From positions 2,356,001-2,420,000 of the forward strand of contig NZ_AP025688.1 in NCBI RefSeq assembly GCF_023168325.1: a stretch of 64,000 nucleotides of DNA. The letters run 5' to 3'. The stretch's first letter is position 1. Every line of letters begins with the position of its first letter. Origin of the DNA: Tsukamurella sp. PLM1. GTDB lineage: Bacteria; Actinomycetota; Actinomycetes; Mycobacteriales; Mycobacteriaceae. A program made the translations under genes and the position numbers. Shown here one piece after another: positions 42,290-58,847 of this stretch. The notes under the pieces are model-generated. The model was given only the letters and a program-made list of their open reading frames with translations, did not search any database and had not been told where the DNA came from.

Positions 42290-42927
42290 CCCCGCGGCGC
42301 ACCGGCCGCCGGTCCGGCAGCCCCGACACCCGCGCCGAGATCCTGGGAGCCGCGCGCGCCGCGTTCGCCCGCGGCGGTATGGCGGGCACGACGGTGCGGT
42401 CGATCGCCGACGCGGCCGGTGTGGATCCGGCCCTCGTGCACCACTACTTCGGGACCAAACAGCAGTTGTACCTGGCCGCGCTCGCGATCCCCGTCGACCC
42501 GGAGCTGGTACGCGCGCCGCTGCGCGAGGCCCCGCTCGAGGATGCCGGCCGGGCGTTGCTGACCGCCCTCCTCGGGCTCTGGGACGGGCCGCTGCGCGAG
42601 GTGGGCGTCGCGGTGATCCGCACCAACCTCGGGGAGGGTGACCCGGGGATCGTCCGCGGATTCCTGCTCGAGATCGCGCTCGCCGAGCTGATCGGCCGCA
42701 TGGAGGCGGGCCCCGGCGACGGGTTACTCCGTGCGAATCTCATGGTGGCCCAGGTGTTCGGGCTCCTCGTCGCCCGCTACGTGGTGCGGTTCGAGCCCCT
42801 CGCCTCGCTCACTGTCGGCGAGGTGGTCGCCCTGGCCGCTCCCCCGCTGCAGCAGGTCATCACCGGCCCTCTGCGCGTGACGGATCCGAACATCCGCGGG
42901 GCCTCTACGTCTAGATTCGAGCCATGA
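42286..42927 (+). CDS. TetR family transcriptional regulator
   Basis: A 213-residue repressor. GTG 42286 overlaps the permease stop (GTGA). The N-terminal helix-turn-helix is SPDTRAEILGAARAAFARGG, MAGTTVRSIADAAGVDPALV, HHYFGTKQQLYLAALAIP; the C-terminal ligand domain (TetR_C_33/TetR-like) has RALLTALLGLWDGPLREVGV and LLRANLMVAQVFGLLVARYV. It probably binds the 36-bp dyad before the operon and so controls its own expression. The tail ISTSRFEP region overlaps the SDR start at 42924. Confidence 0.92.
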   Translation: MTPRRTGRRSGSPDTRAEILGAARAAFARGGMAGTTVRSIADAAGVDPALVHHYFGTKQQLYLAALAIPVDPELVRAPLREAPLEDAGRALLTALLGLWDGPLREVGVAVIRTNLGEGDPGIVRGFLLEIALAELIGRMEAGPGDGLLRANLMVAQVFGLLVARYVVRFEPLASLTVGEVVALAAPPLQQVITGPLRVTDPNIRGASTSRFEP

Positions 42928-43718
42928 CCACCACCATCGCCGTCGTCACCGGGGCCGCGCGCGGCATCGGCCTGCGCTTCGCCCACCGCCTGGCCGACCA
43001 GGGCCACCGAGTGATCCTCACCGACATCGACGGTCCCGCCGCCGAACGGGCCGCCGCGGAGGTGGGGCGCGGCGCCGTCGGCCTCGCACAGGACGTCCGT
43101 GACCTGGAATCGCACCGCGCGGTCGCCGACCGGGCCCGGGAACTCGGCCGGCTCGCCGTCTGGGTGAACAACGCGGGCATCCTCATCGCCGGTGACGCGT
43201 GGACCCACGGCGACGACGAGATCGGGGCGATCCTCGACGTGAACCTGCGCGGCCCGATCGGCGGATCGGCTGCGGCCGTGAGCGCGATGGGGGCGCGGGG
43301 CGGCGCAATCCTCAACGTGGCGTCGATCTCCGCGCTCACGCCGGTCCCCGGGCTCGCGCTGTACGCCGCGACGAAGGCTGCGGTGCTGTCCTACACCACG
43401 TCGCTCCAGGGCGATCTCTCGCACGCGGGCCTGCCGATCCGGGCGCGGGCGCTGTGCCCCGACGTCGTCGGCACCGCGATGGTCACCGACCGCGAGAAGG
43501 ACCCCGGCGCGGCCATGCTGTTCTCGGGCCCGAAGCCGCTCGACGCGGACACGGTGGCTGCCGCTGGGCTGAAACTCCTGGACTCCAGGCAGGTGTTCCG
43601 GGTGGTGCCGCGCTGGCGCGGAATCCTGTCCCGCTCGGTCGACGTCGCACCCGCGGTCGGTCTGCCGACGCTCGCGGCGATGCGCAGGATCGGAGACCTC
43701 CGGCAGCGCCGGGCCTGA
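42924..43718 (+). CDS. Short-chain dehydrogenase/reductase
   Basis: A 264-residue classical SDR. Rossmann motif VVTGAARGIGLRFAHRLADQ (TGxxxGxG) with LTDID suggests NAD preference; structural NNAG at VWVNNAGILIAGDAWTH, catalytic Ser in NVASISALTPVPGLALYAAT and Tyr-x-x-x-Lys in YAATK. Substrate unknown. ATG 42924 overlaps the TetR stop, so it is the fourth gene of the ABC/TetR operon. It ends 5 bp from the argH stop, with no clear terminator between the convergent units. Confidence 0.9.
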   Translation: MTTTIAVVTGAARGIGLRFAHRLADQGHRVILTDIDGPAAERAAAEVGRGAVGLAQDVRDLESHRAVADRARELGRLAVWVNNAGILIAGDAWTHGDDEIGAILDVNLRGPIGGSAAAVSAMGARGGAILNVASISALTPVPGLALYAATKAAVLSYTTSLQGDLSHAGLPIRARALCPDVVGTAMVTDREKDPGAAMLFSGPKPLDADTVAAAGLKLLDSRQVFRVVPRWRGILSRSVDVAPAVGLPTLAAMRRIGDLRQRRA

Positions 43719-43723
43719 CTCCG

Positions 43724-52498
<8,775 letters not shown>

Positions 52499-52624
52499 CT
52501 ATTCACAACGGATCCGGAGAACGCACGCCACGAACACCCACAGGTTCCGCCCAGCCGCTCATCAGGAGTCGTCGGCACCCTGGGTAGCAGTAACGAACAG
52601 CACCCAGCGCCCGAAAGAGTTGGT

Positions 52625-52847
52625 ATGCGCAACGACATTCCGGCGTCGAACCCCGACGCCCTCACTCAACCACTGACCCTGCCGCGCCGCGAGCGGGATC
52701 CGGGGCACCGTCAACCGCGTCCTGGACGGCTTCGCGCCGCGCGTGGAGAACCGTGCCATGCTGGTGAAAATGGGTCACGGCCGCCCCAGCCTCGTGGGCG
52801 ATCACCGGCGCGGCAACCACATCACCCAGGCCTTCCACCTGGGCTGA
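52625..52847 (+). pseudogene. Possible broken small ORF or gene remnant
   Basis: ATG 52625 (with AAAGAG upstream) reads MRNDIPASNPDALTQPLTLP, whose end resembles the opening of NADH:flavin oxidoreductases (L-x-x-P-L-T-L-P). Near 52683-52695 the frame shifts and then reads RGTVNRVLDGFAPRVENRAM and LVKMGHGRPSLVGDHRRGNH before a stop at 52845. I cannot identify the second part. With the short total length this is more likely a remnant than a working gene. The 3' end overlaps that of the convergent PIG-L gene by about 25 bp. The remainder of 52498-52624 holds no gene I can support. Confidence 0.3.
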
Positions 52848-53499
52848 GGCCTCGGAAGCCCACGGTGTGCCGGTACTCGCCGCGGGGCAGGCACGCGGAG
52901 GCGATCTGCGCGCGGGCCTGCTCGATGACGGGCGTACCCGGGTCGAGCACCGAGAGGTACTGGCGGTGCTCGGCGAGCGATTCCACGGCGCGCTCGGTGA
53001 ACCCGGTGACGTCGACGATGTACTCGGGCTCGGGCGCCGTCTGATAGGCCGTGACGCCCGCCGCCGCGGCAGCCTGGGCGACCGCCCGGGTGAACTCCAT
53101 GTGATCGCTCTGGTTCGGCGCGCCGGGCGCCCACTCCGGGCCGCCCCACAGCGTGATCACGATGTCGGGCTCGTACCGGGCGATGGACTTGCGGATCGAC
53201 TCCCGCAGCTCCGGCGTGTTCGTCACCCGCGAGTCCGGGTAGCCCCAGAACCGCACCTCGTCGACCCCGACGACGGCGGCGGACCGGCGTTGCTCCTCCT
53301 CGCGCACCGGCCCCGCGGTACCGGGCGTCATGCCCTCGATACCCTCCTCGCCGGAGGTCGCGAGGCCGTAGGCCACCGTCTTGCCCTGGGAGGTCCAGCG
53401 GGCGACGGCCGCCGCCATCCCGTACTCAGGATCGTCCGGGTGCGCCACCAGGACGAGCGCCGTGGTCCAGTCCTCGGGGAAGATCTGCGGCTCGCTCAC
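52822..53499 (-). CDS. PIG-L (LmbE-like) family deacetylase
   Basis: A 225-residue zinc deacetylase of the LmbE/PIG-L fold, the family of MshB and Mca, which act on N-acetylglucosaminyl-inositol and mycothiol conjugates. GTG 53499 (VSEPQIFPEDWTTALVLVAH) or GTG 53508 may start it. The metal site is LVLVAHPDDPEYGMAAAVAR (AHPDD) and later His in NQSDHMEFTRAVAQAAAAAG; GYPDSRVTNTPELRESIRKS is the usual mid-domain. Specific substrate unknown. It lies 27 bp downstream of the GAF regulator on the same strand, so it may be the last gene of the SDR-regulator unit. Confidence 0.87.
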   Translation of the reverse strand: MSEPQIFPEDWTTALVLVAHPDDPEYGMAAAVARWTSQGKTVAYGLATSGEEGIEGMTPGTAGPVREEEQRRSAAVVGVDEVRFWGYPDSRVTNTPELRESIRKSIARYEPDIVITLWGGPEWAPGAPNQSDHMEFTRAVAQAAAAAGVTAYQTAPEPEYIVDVTGFTERAVESLAEHRQYLSVLDPGTPVIEQARAQIASACLPRGEYRHTVGFRGLSPGGRPG

Positions 53500-53526
53500 G
53501 GGCTCCACGCTAGAGGCCGGGAGCGG

Positions 53527-54719
53527 TCAGCGCAGCAACTCGACCGACACGCCGTCGGCGAACCGGTAGGGCTGCGCCGCGATCACCCCCGACAGCACGC
53601 GCCGCAGCCGCGAGATCTCCGCCCGCACCGTGACCACCCGACCGGGATCCCGAACAGCGCCTCGGCGAGCTGCGCGGCCGTCCGGCCGGCACCGTCGGCG
53701 AGGAGCTCGAGGATCTGCGCGTGCCGGGGCGAGGGCTGGTACCGCCACGCTCCCCCGCCGCCCGCGACCGCGACCTCGGGCGCGCGGCCGGGACGCAGGT
53801 CGAGCGTGACCCGGGTGATCGCGTCGGGCCCGTCGCCCGGGTCGGGCTGGAGCAGCCAGCCGCCGGGCAGCGGGTCGACGGTGCACAGCCCCAGTTCGGG
53901 GAGCCGGACCGACGGGCCCGCCAGGTCCGCAGGCAGCGCGACGCGCGAGCGCGGCGGCAGGTCGCCGACGGCGGCCACCCAGCCGTTGGTATCGACCGCG
54001 AGACCCGGGCGGCCGAGGCCCGCGAGCATGGGCGCCGCGACGGACCGCAGCCGCTCCAGCCCGGCGAGGTGCACCTCGCGCAGCCGCGCCTCGGCGAGCT
54101 TGGCGACGGTGGAGACCAGCGCCAGCGTCGTGGGGTGGACCGTCGCAGCGGGGCCGGAGACGTCGACGACGCCCAGGATGCGGCCGGTGTGCACGTCGCG
54201 GATCGGCGCACCGGCGCAGGTCCACGCGTGATGACTACGGGCGAAGTGCTCGGCCGAGAAGATCTGTACGGGCGTGCGGGACGCGATCGCCGTGCCGATG
54301 GCGTTGGTCCCCACCTGGTCCTCGGCCCAGCCCGCGCCCTCGATGAAGCCGAGCCGGTCCGCGTGCGCGAGGACGCGGGGCGAACCGGAGCGCCACAGGA
54401 CGCGGCCGAACCGGTCGGCCACCACCAGGATGTTGTCGCCGTCGGCGGTGAGCGGCGCGAGGCCCGCGGTCAGCTCCTCGAGTACGAAGCCGAGCCCGGA
54501 CTCCTGGCGGCCGAGCTCGACGTCGATCCACCCGAGCGCGGGCCCGGCGTCGGCGTCGGGCGCCAGCCCCGCGGCCCGGACCCGCTCCCACGAGTCGCCG
54601 ATCACGCCCCGCGGCCGGGCCGGCGGGCGGGAGCCGCTCATGGTCGCGTCGTACACCTCGGACAGCAGTCGCGCGTAGCGTCGCGGGTCCTCGCCCGCCG
54701 ACATCGCAGGTTCGCTCAC
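53527..54719 (-). CDS. GAF-domain transcriptional regulator, AcoR-like without AAA+ (copy 1, frameshifted)
   Basis: About 397 residues from GTG 54719 with AAAGGGGA upstream. Layout: an N-terminal RPRGVIGDSWERVRAAGLAP (the x-x-SW-x-R motif of AcoR-type activators), a GAF sensor around residues 70-230 (DQVGTNAIGTAIASRTPVQI, AEHFARSHHAWTCAGAPIRD, GRILGVVDVSGPAATVHPTT), a second regulatory part, and a C-terminal winged helix (PSPRHAQILELLADGAGRTA, VVTVRAEISRLRRVLSGVIA). A G is missing at 53647-53653. No sigma-54 AAA+ domain is present. It lies 23 bp after the SDR gene; the paralogue at 55606 flanks the other side. Confidence 0.87.
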
Positions 54720-54742
54720 GCCCGTCCCCTTTCCCTGCGCGG

Positions 54743-55513
54743 TCAGCGGTAGACGAGGCCGCCGTCGATGAGCACGGCCTGCCCAGTCATGTAGTCCGAA
54801 TCGGGCGAGGCCAGGTGCGAGACGAAGGCGGCGACATCCTCCGGGGTCTGCGCGCGGCCCAGCGCGATGCCGCCGACGAACTGGTCGTAGGTCGCGCCGA
54901 CCTCGGCGCCGGTCAGCTCGGCGAAGCGGCGGTCGATCTCGACCCACATGTCCGTACCCACCACGCCCGGGCAGTAGGCGTTGACGGTGATGCCGTGCGT
55001 CGCGTACTCCTTCGCGGCCGCCTGGGTGAAGCCGCGCACCGCGAACTTGGTGGCGCTGTACGCACCGAGCATGGCGAAGCCCTCGTGACCGGCGATCGAC
55101 GCGGCGTTGACGATCTTGCCGCGCACGCCGCGCTCGATGAACGACGCCGCCGCGGCCTGGATGCCCCAGAGCACGCCGTCGACGTTGACCGAGAACAGCC
55201 GCCGCATTTCCTCGGGGGTGACGTCCGCGACGGGCCCGACCAGCGCCACGCCGGCGTTGTTGACCATCACATCGAGGCCACCCAACGCCTCGACGGTGGC
55301 GGCGACGACACCGAACACCGCGTCGCGGTCGGAGACGTCGGCGGTGAGCGCGACGGCGCGACGCCCCGTCGCCCGGACCTCCTCCGCGACGGCCTCGACA
55401 CCGTCGGCGGTGAGGTCGACCAGGGCCAGGTCGAAGCCGTCCGCGGCGAGTCGTCGTGCGATGCCCGCGCCGATCCCTCGTCCCGCTCCCGTCACCAATG
55501 CGATGCGTGCCAT
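54743..55513 (-). CDS. SDR oxidoreductase, acetoin/diacetyl-reductase-like
   Basis: A 256-residue SDR most like acetoin (diacetyl) reductase/2,3-butanediol dehydrogenases. MARIALVTGAGRGIGAGIAR holds the cofactor motif, VMVNNAGVALVGPVADVTPE the NNAG, and VDGVLWGIQAAAASFIERGV with KIVNAASIAGHEGFAMLGAY SATK the Ser and YxxxK site; the end SPDSDYMTGQAVLIDGGLVY is typical of this subgroup. It is a carbonyl/alcohol oxidoreductase of small hydroxyketones by similarity; the actual substrate is unknown. It sits between two paralogous GAF regulators on the same strand. Confidence 0.88.
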   Translation of the reverse strand: MARIALVTGAGRGIGAGIARRLAADGFDLALVDLTADGVEAVAEEVRATGRRAVALTADVSDRDAVFGVVAATVEALGGLDVMVNNAGVALVGPVADVTPEEMRRLFSVNVDGVLWGIQAAAASFIERGVRGKIVNAASIAGHEGFAMLGAYSATKFAVRGFTQAAAKEYATHGITVNAYCPGVVGTDMWVEIDRRFAELTGAEVGATYDQFVGGIALGRAQTPEDVAAFVSHLASPDSDYMTGQAVLIDGGLVYR

Positions 55514-55605
55514 CCTGTGTCCCTTCGTCGACGCGGTCACATCCGTTCTATGTGACCCGGAACACACTCGACCAAGGTTGCGAGGGGTTGCGAGCCCGAG
55601 ACGGC

Positions 55606-56823
55606 TCAACGCAGGGTCTCGACCACCACGGCGTCGGCGAAGCGATAGGGCTGCGCGGCGATGAGCCCGGAGAGCACCCGGCGCAGCCGCGAGATCTCGG
55701 CGCGCACGGTGACCACGCGGGCGGGGTCGCCGAACAGCGACTGCGCGACCTGCGCGGCGGTGTGCCCGCGACCGTCGGCGAACAACTCGAGGATCTGGGC
55801 GTGCCGGGGTGTCAACTGGTGCCGCCACTCCCCCGTGGCACCGGCGACGGTGACCGACGGCGCCTTCCCGGCACGCAGGTCGAGAGTGACCCGGGTGGCG
55901 CCCTCCCGGGCCTCGTCGGCGACGGGACGCAACAACCACCCGCCGGGCAGCGGTTCGACGGCGCACTGCCCCAGCTCCGGGAGCCACAGGTGCGCCGAGT
56001 CCACCGCGGTCGGCAGGGTCACCCGGGTGCACGGCGCGAGCTGACAGACGGCCGCGACCCAGCCGTGCGAGTCCACCACGAGGCCCGGGCCGCCGAGCCC
56101 CGCGAGCAACGGGGCTGCGACGGTGCGCAGTTGGTCGAGCCCGGCCAGGTGGGCCTCGCGCAGGGTCGCCTCCGCGAGGCCCGCGACGGCCGCAACCAGC
56201 GCGAGCGTCGTGGGGTGCACCGTGGACGCGGGTCCGCTGAGGTCGACGACGCCGAGCACGCGCCCCGTCCGACGGTCTCGGATCGGTGCGGCAGAGCAGG
56301 TCCACGGGTGCTGATTGCGGGCGAAGTGCTCCGCCGAGAACGTCTGCACGGCCGCCCGCGACGCCAGCGCCGTACCGATGGCGTTGGTACCCACGTCGCT
56401 CTCCGACCAGGCCGCTCCCTCGACGAAGCCGAGCCGGTCCGCCTCGCGCAGCACGCGCGGCGAGCCGCTGCGCCACAGCAGCCGACCCTCGGCGTCGGAC
56501 ACGACCATGATGCTCGCCCCGGCATCGGTGATGGGCGCGAGGCCCGCGGTGAAGTCGTCGATGAGACCGGCGAGACCGGATTCGCGGCGCAGGCGGGTCA
56601 GATCGGCGGAGTGGATCGCGGGCCCGGCCCCTGAATCGGGGCGCAGGCCTGCGGCGATGACCCGCTCCCAGGAGTCACCGATCACCTCACGCGGGCGCGC
56701 CGGCGGCCGCTCCCCGGCCATCGTCGCGTCGTACACCTCGGCCAGCAGGCGCGCATAGGTCCGGGGATCCTCTCCGTGCGCCACCGCCGGCTCCACTGCG
56801 TGTGCCACTCCTCGATTCTGCAT
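55606..56823 (-). CDS. GAF-domain transcriptional regulator, AcoR-like without AAA+ (copy 2)
   Basis: About 405 residues if ATG 56823 is used; GTGs at 56808 and 56796 are alternatives, since GAGGAG lies at 56809-56814. Domain order as in copy 1: PREVIGDSWERVIAAGLRPD, GAF block (ESDVGTNAIGTALASRAAVQ, AEHFARNQHPWTCSAAPIRD, GRVLGVVDLSGPASTVHPTT) and winged helix (LTPRHAQILELFADGRGHTA, ARVVTVRAEISRLRRVLSGL). It is intact and roughly two-thirds identical by eye to copy 1. It is divergent from the monooxygenase gene, with a dyad-rich 120-bp region between, and is the likely activator of that gene. Confidence 0.88.
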   Translation of the reverse strand: MQNRGVAHAVEPAVAHGEDPRTYARLLAEVYDATMAGERPPARPREVIGDSWERVIAAGLRPDSGAGPAIHSADLTRLRRESGLAGLIDDFTAGLAPITDAGASIMVVSDAEGRLLWRSGSPRVLREADRLGFVEGAAWSESDVGTNAIGTALASRAAVQTFSAEHFARNQHPWTCSAAPIRDRRTGRVLGVVDLSGPASTVHPTTLALVAAVAGLAEATLREAHLAGLDQLRTVAAPLLAGLGGPGLVVDSHGWVAAVCQLAPCTRVTLPTAVDSAHLWLPELGQCAVEPLPGGWLLRPVADEAREGATRVTLDLRAGKAPSVTVAGATGEWRHQLTPRHAQILELFADGRGHTAAQVAQSLFGDPARVVTVRAEISRLRRVLSGLIAAQPYRFADAVVVETLR

Positions 56824-56889
56824 CGCAGCCGTTCGCAGCAGGCGCGATCGACCAGAACCGTGCAACGGGACGCAACCCTTGTAACCCCC

Positions 56890-56914
56890 ATCACACCAGG
56901 AGTGTGATTCACAC
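56890..56914. promoter_or_regulatory. Overlapping dyads in the regulator-monooxygenase divergent region
   Basis: ATCACAC-CAGGA-GTGTGAT (56890-56908) is a perfect 7-5-7 inverted repeat; its right arm is also the left arm of GTGTGA-T-TCACAC (56902-56914), a perfect 6-1-6 repeat. They end 32 bp before the monooxygenase ATG. The likely ligand is one or both GAF regulators. Confidence 0.65.
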
Positions 56915-56946
56915 CACAGCACTGATCGAACGTGAAGGAGTACGAC

Positions 56947-58779
56947 ATGACCGCGATCGCGGAATCCGCTCAGGACGTCGCAACCGGCCCTCAGGGACGG
57001 GTGGACGCCTGGCTCGCGAAGTTCGAGGACGCGCTGGTCGCCCGCGACGTCACCGCAGTGACCGAGCTGTTCGAGCCCGGAGGCTTCTGGCGTGACCTGG
57101 TGTCGTTCACCTGGAACCTACACACCAGCGAGGGCCGCGACCAGATCGCGGCGATGCTCACCGAGCGGCTCGCAGACACGGCCCCGAACGGTTTCGCGAC
57201 CACCGACCCCGCGTCGGGCGACGAGGTGGCAGAGGCCTTCATCGGCTTCGAGACGGGTGTGGGCCGCGGGAAGGGCCACGTCCGTATCCGGCGCGGCGAG
57301 GACGGTGTCGATCGGGCCTGGACGCTCCTGACGACGCTCCGTGAGCTGAAGGGCCACGAGGAGTCGTTCGGCGTGCGCCGACCGATGGGCGCCGTGCACG
57401 GCGCGCACGTCGAGGCCCCCACCTGGGCCGAGCGCCGCGAGCGGGAGGAGGCCGAGCTGGGGCGCTCGGTCCAACCTGACACCCTCGTGATCGGCGGCGG
57501 CCAGGGCGGCATCGCCCTGGGCGCACGGTTGCGGCAGCTCGGCGTGCCCGCCCTGGTGGTCGACAAGTACGACCGCCCGGGCGATCAGTGGCGCGGCCGC
57601 TACAAGTCGCTCTGCCTGCACGACCCCGTCTGGTACGACCACCTGCCGTACCTGCCCTTCCCCGCCAACTGGCCCGTCTTCGCCCCCAAGGACAAGATCG
57701 GCGACTGGCTCGAGATGTACACCCGCGTCATGGAGGTGCCGTACTGGTCGCGCACCGAGGCGCTGTCCGCGTCGTACGACGAGGCGAAGGGCGAATGGAC
57801 CGTCGAGGTGAACAAGGACGGCGAGCACCTGACCCTGCATCCCAAGCAGCTCGTGCTCGCGACGGGCATGTCCGGCAAGCCCAACATCCCGGACTTCCCC
57901 GGCATGGACGTCTTCCAAGGCGAGCAGCACCACTCCAGCAAGCACCCCGGCCCCGACGCCTACGCCGGCAAGAGGGTCGTGGTGATCGGCGCGAACAACT
58001 CGGCGCTCGACATCAGCAAGGCCCTCATCGAGGCCGGCGCCGAGGTCACGATGGTGCAGCGCAGTTCGACGCACATCATCAAGTCCGAGTCGCTCATGGA
58101 GCACGGCCTGGGCGACCTGTACAGCGAGCGCGCCCTGGCCGCCGGTGTGACCACGGACAAGGCCGACATGATCTTCGCGTCGCTGCCGTACAAGATCATG
58201 AACGAGTTCCAGAAGCCGATCTACGACAAGGTCCGCGAGATCGACGCCGACTTCTACGCCGGGCTGGAGAAGGCCGGATACGACCTGGACTTCGGCGACG
58301 ACGATTCGGGCCTGTTCATGAAGTACCTGCGCCGCGGCTCGGGCTACTACATCGACGTCGGCGCCGCCGGCCTGATCATCGACGGCTCGATCACGCTCGC
58401 CAAGGGGCAGGTCGACCACCTGACCGAGAACAGCGTGGTGCTGAAGAACGGCCAGGAACTGCCCGCGGACCTCGTCGTGTACGCCACGGGGTACGGCTCG
58501 ATGAACGGCTGGGCCGCCGACCTCATGGATCAGGAGACCGCCGACAAGCTGGGCAAGTGCTGGGGTCTCGGCTCCGCGACCACCAAGGACCCCGGCCCGT
58601 GGGAGGGCGAGCAGCGCAACATGTGGAAGCCCACCCAGGTCCCCGGCCTGTGGATGATGGGCGGCAACCTGCACCAGTCGCGGCACTACTCGCTCTACCT
58701 GGCGCTCCAGCTCAAGGCCCGGTACGAGGGCATCGACACACCGGTCTACAAGCTGGCGGAGGTGCACCACACCAGCTAG
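56947..58779 (+). CDS. Flavin-containing monooxygenase with NTF2-like N-terminal domain
   Basis: A 610-residue NADPH/FAD monooxygenase. ATG 56947 with GAAGGAG. Residues ~15-150 are an NTF2/SnoaL-like domain (WLAKFEDALVARDVTAVTEL, FEPGGFWRDLVSFTWNLHT). The FAD motif is TLVIGGGQGGIALGARLRQL (~residue 183) with VVDKYDRPGDQWRGRYKSLC; the fingerprint FQGEQHHSSKH (~323) matches FxGxxxHxxx but ends in His; the NADPH motif VVVIGANNSALDISKALIEA is ~345; and LVVYATGYGSMNGW (~510) is the FMO ATGY motif. Hydroxylation, Baeyer-Villiger or N-oxidation cannot be chosen from sequence. Control by the divergent GAF regulator is likely. Confidence 0.88.
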   Translation: MTAIAESAQDVATGPQGRVDAWLAKFEDALVARDVTAVTELFEPGGFWRDLVSFTWNLHTSEGRDQIAAMLTERLADTAPNGFATTDPASGDEVAEAFIGFETGVGRGKGHVRIRRGEDGVDRAWTLLTTLRELKGHEESFGVRRPMGAVHGAHVEAPTWAERREREEAELGRSVQPDTLVIGGGQGGIALGARLRQLGVPALVVDKYDRPGDQWRGRYKSLCLHDPVWYDHLPYLPFPANWPVFAPKDKIGDWLEMYTRVMEVPYWSRTEALSASYDEAKGEWTVEVNKDGEHLTLHPKQLVLATGMSGKPNIPDFPGMDVFQGEQHHSSKHPGPDAYAGKRVVVIGANNSALDISKALIEAGAEVTMVQRSSTHIIKSESLMEHGLGDLYSERALAAGVTTDKADMIFASLPYKIMNEFQKPIYDKVREIDADFYAGLEKAGYDLDFGDDDSGLFMKYLRRGSGYYIDVGAAGLIIDGSITLAKGQVDHLTENSVVLKNGQELPADLVVYATGYGSMNGWAADLMDQETADKLGKCWGLGSATTKDPGPWEGEQRNMWKPTQVPGLWMMGGNLHQSRHYSLYLALQLKARYEGIDTPVYKLAEVHHTS

Positions 58780-58791
58780 CGACGAAAGACT

Positions 58792-58833
58792 CCGGCCCCG
58801 ACGGCTGCACCTCGAGTGCGCCGCCGGGGCCGG
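58792..58833. terminator. Bidirectional terminator between monooxygenase and pheT
   Basis: Stem CCGGCCCC (58792-58799) with GGGGCCGG (58826-58833), inside it CGGC/GCCG and GCAC/GTGC around CTCGA. It starts 13 bp after the monooxygenase stop and ends 15 bp before the convergent pheT stop, so it can serve both. No T tracts. Confidence 0.8.
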
Positions 58834-58847
58834 CTCCACGTCAGGGG

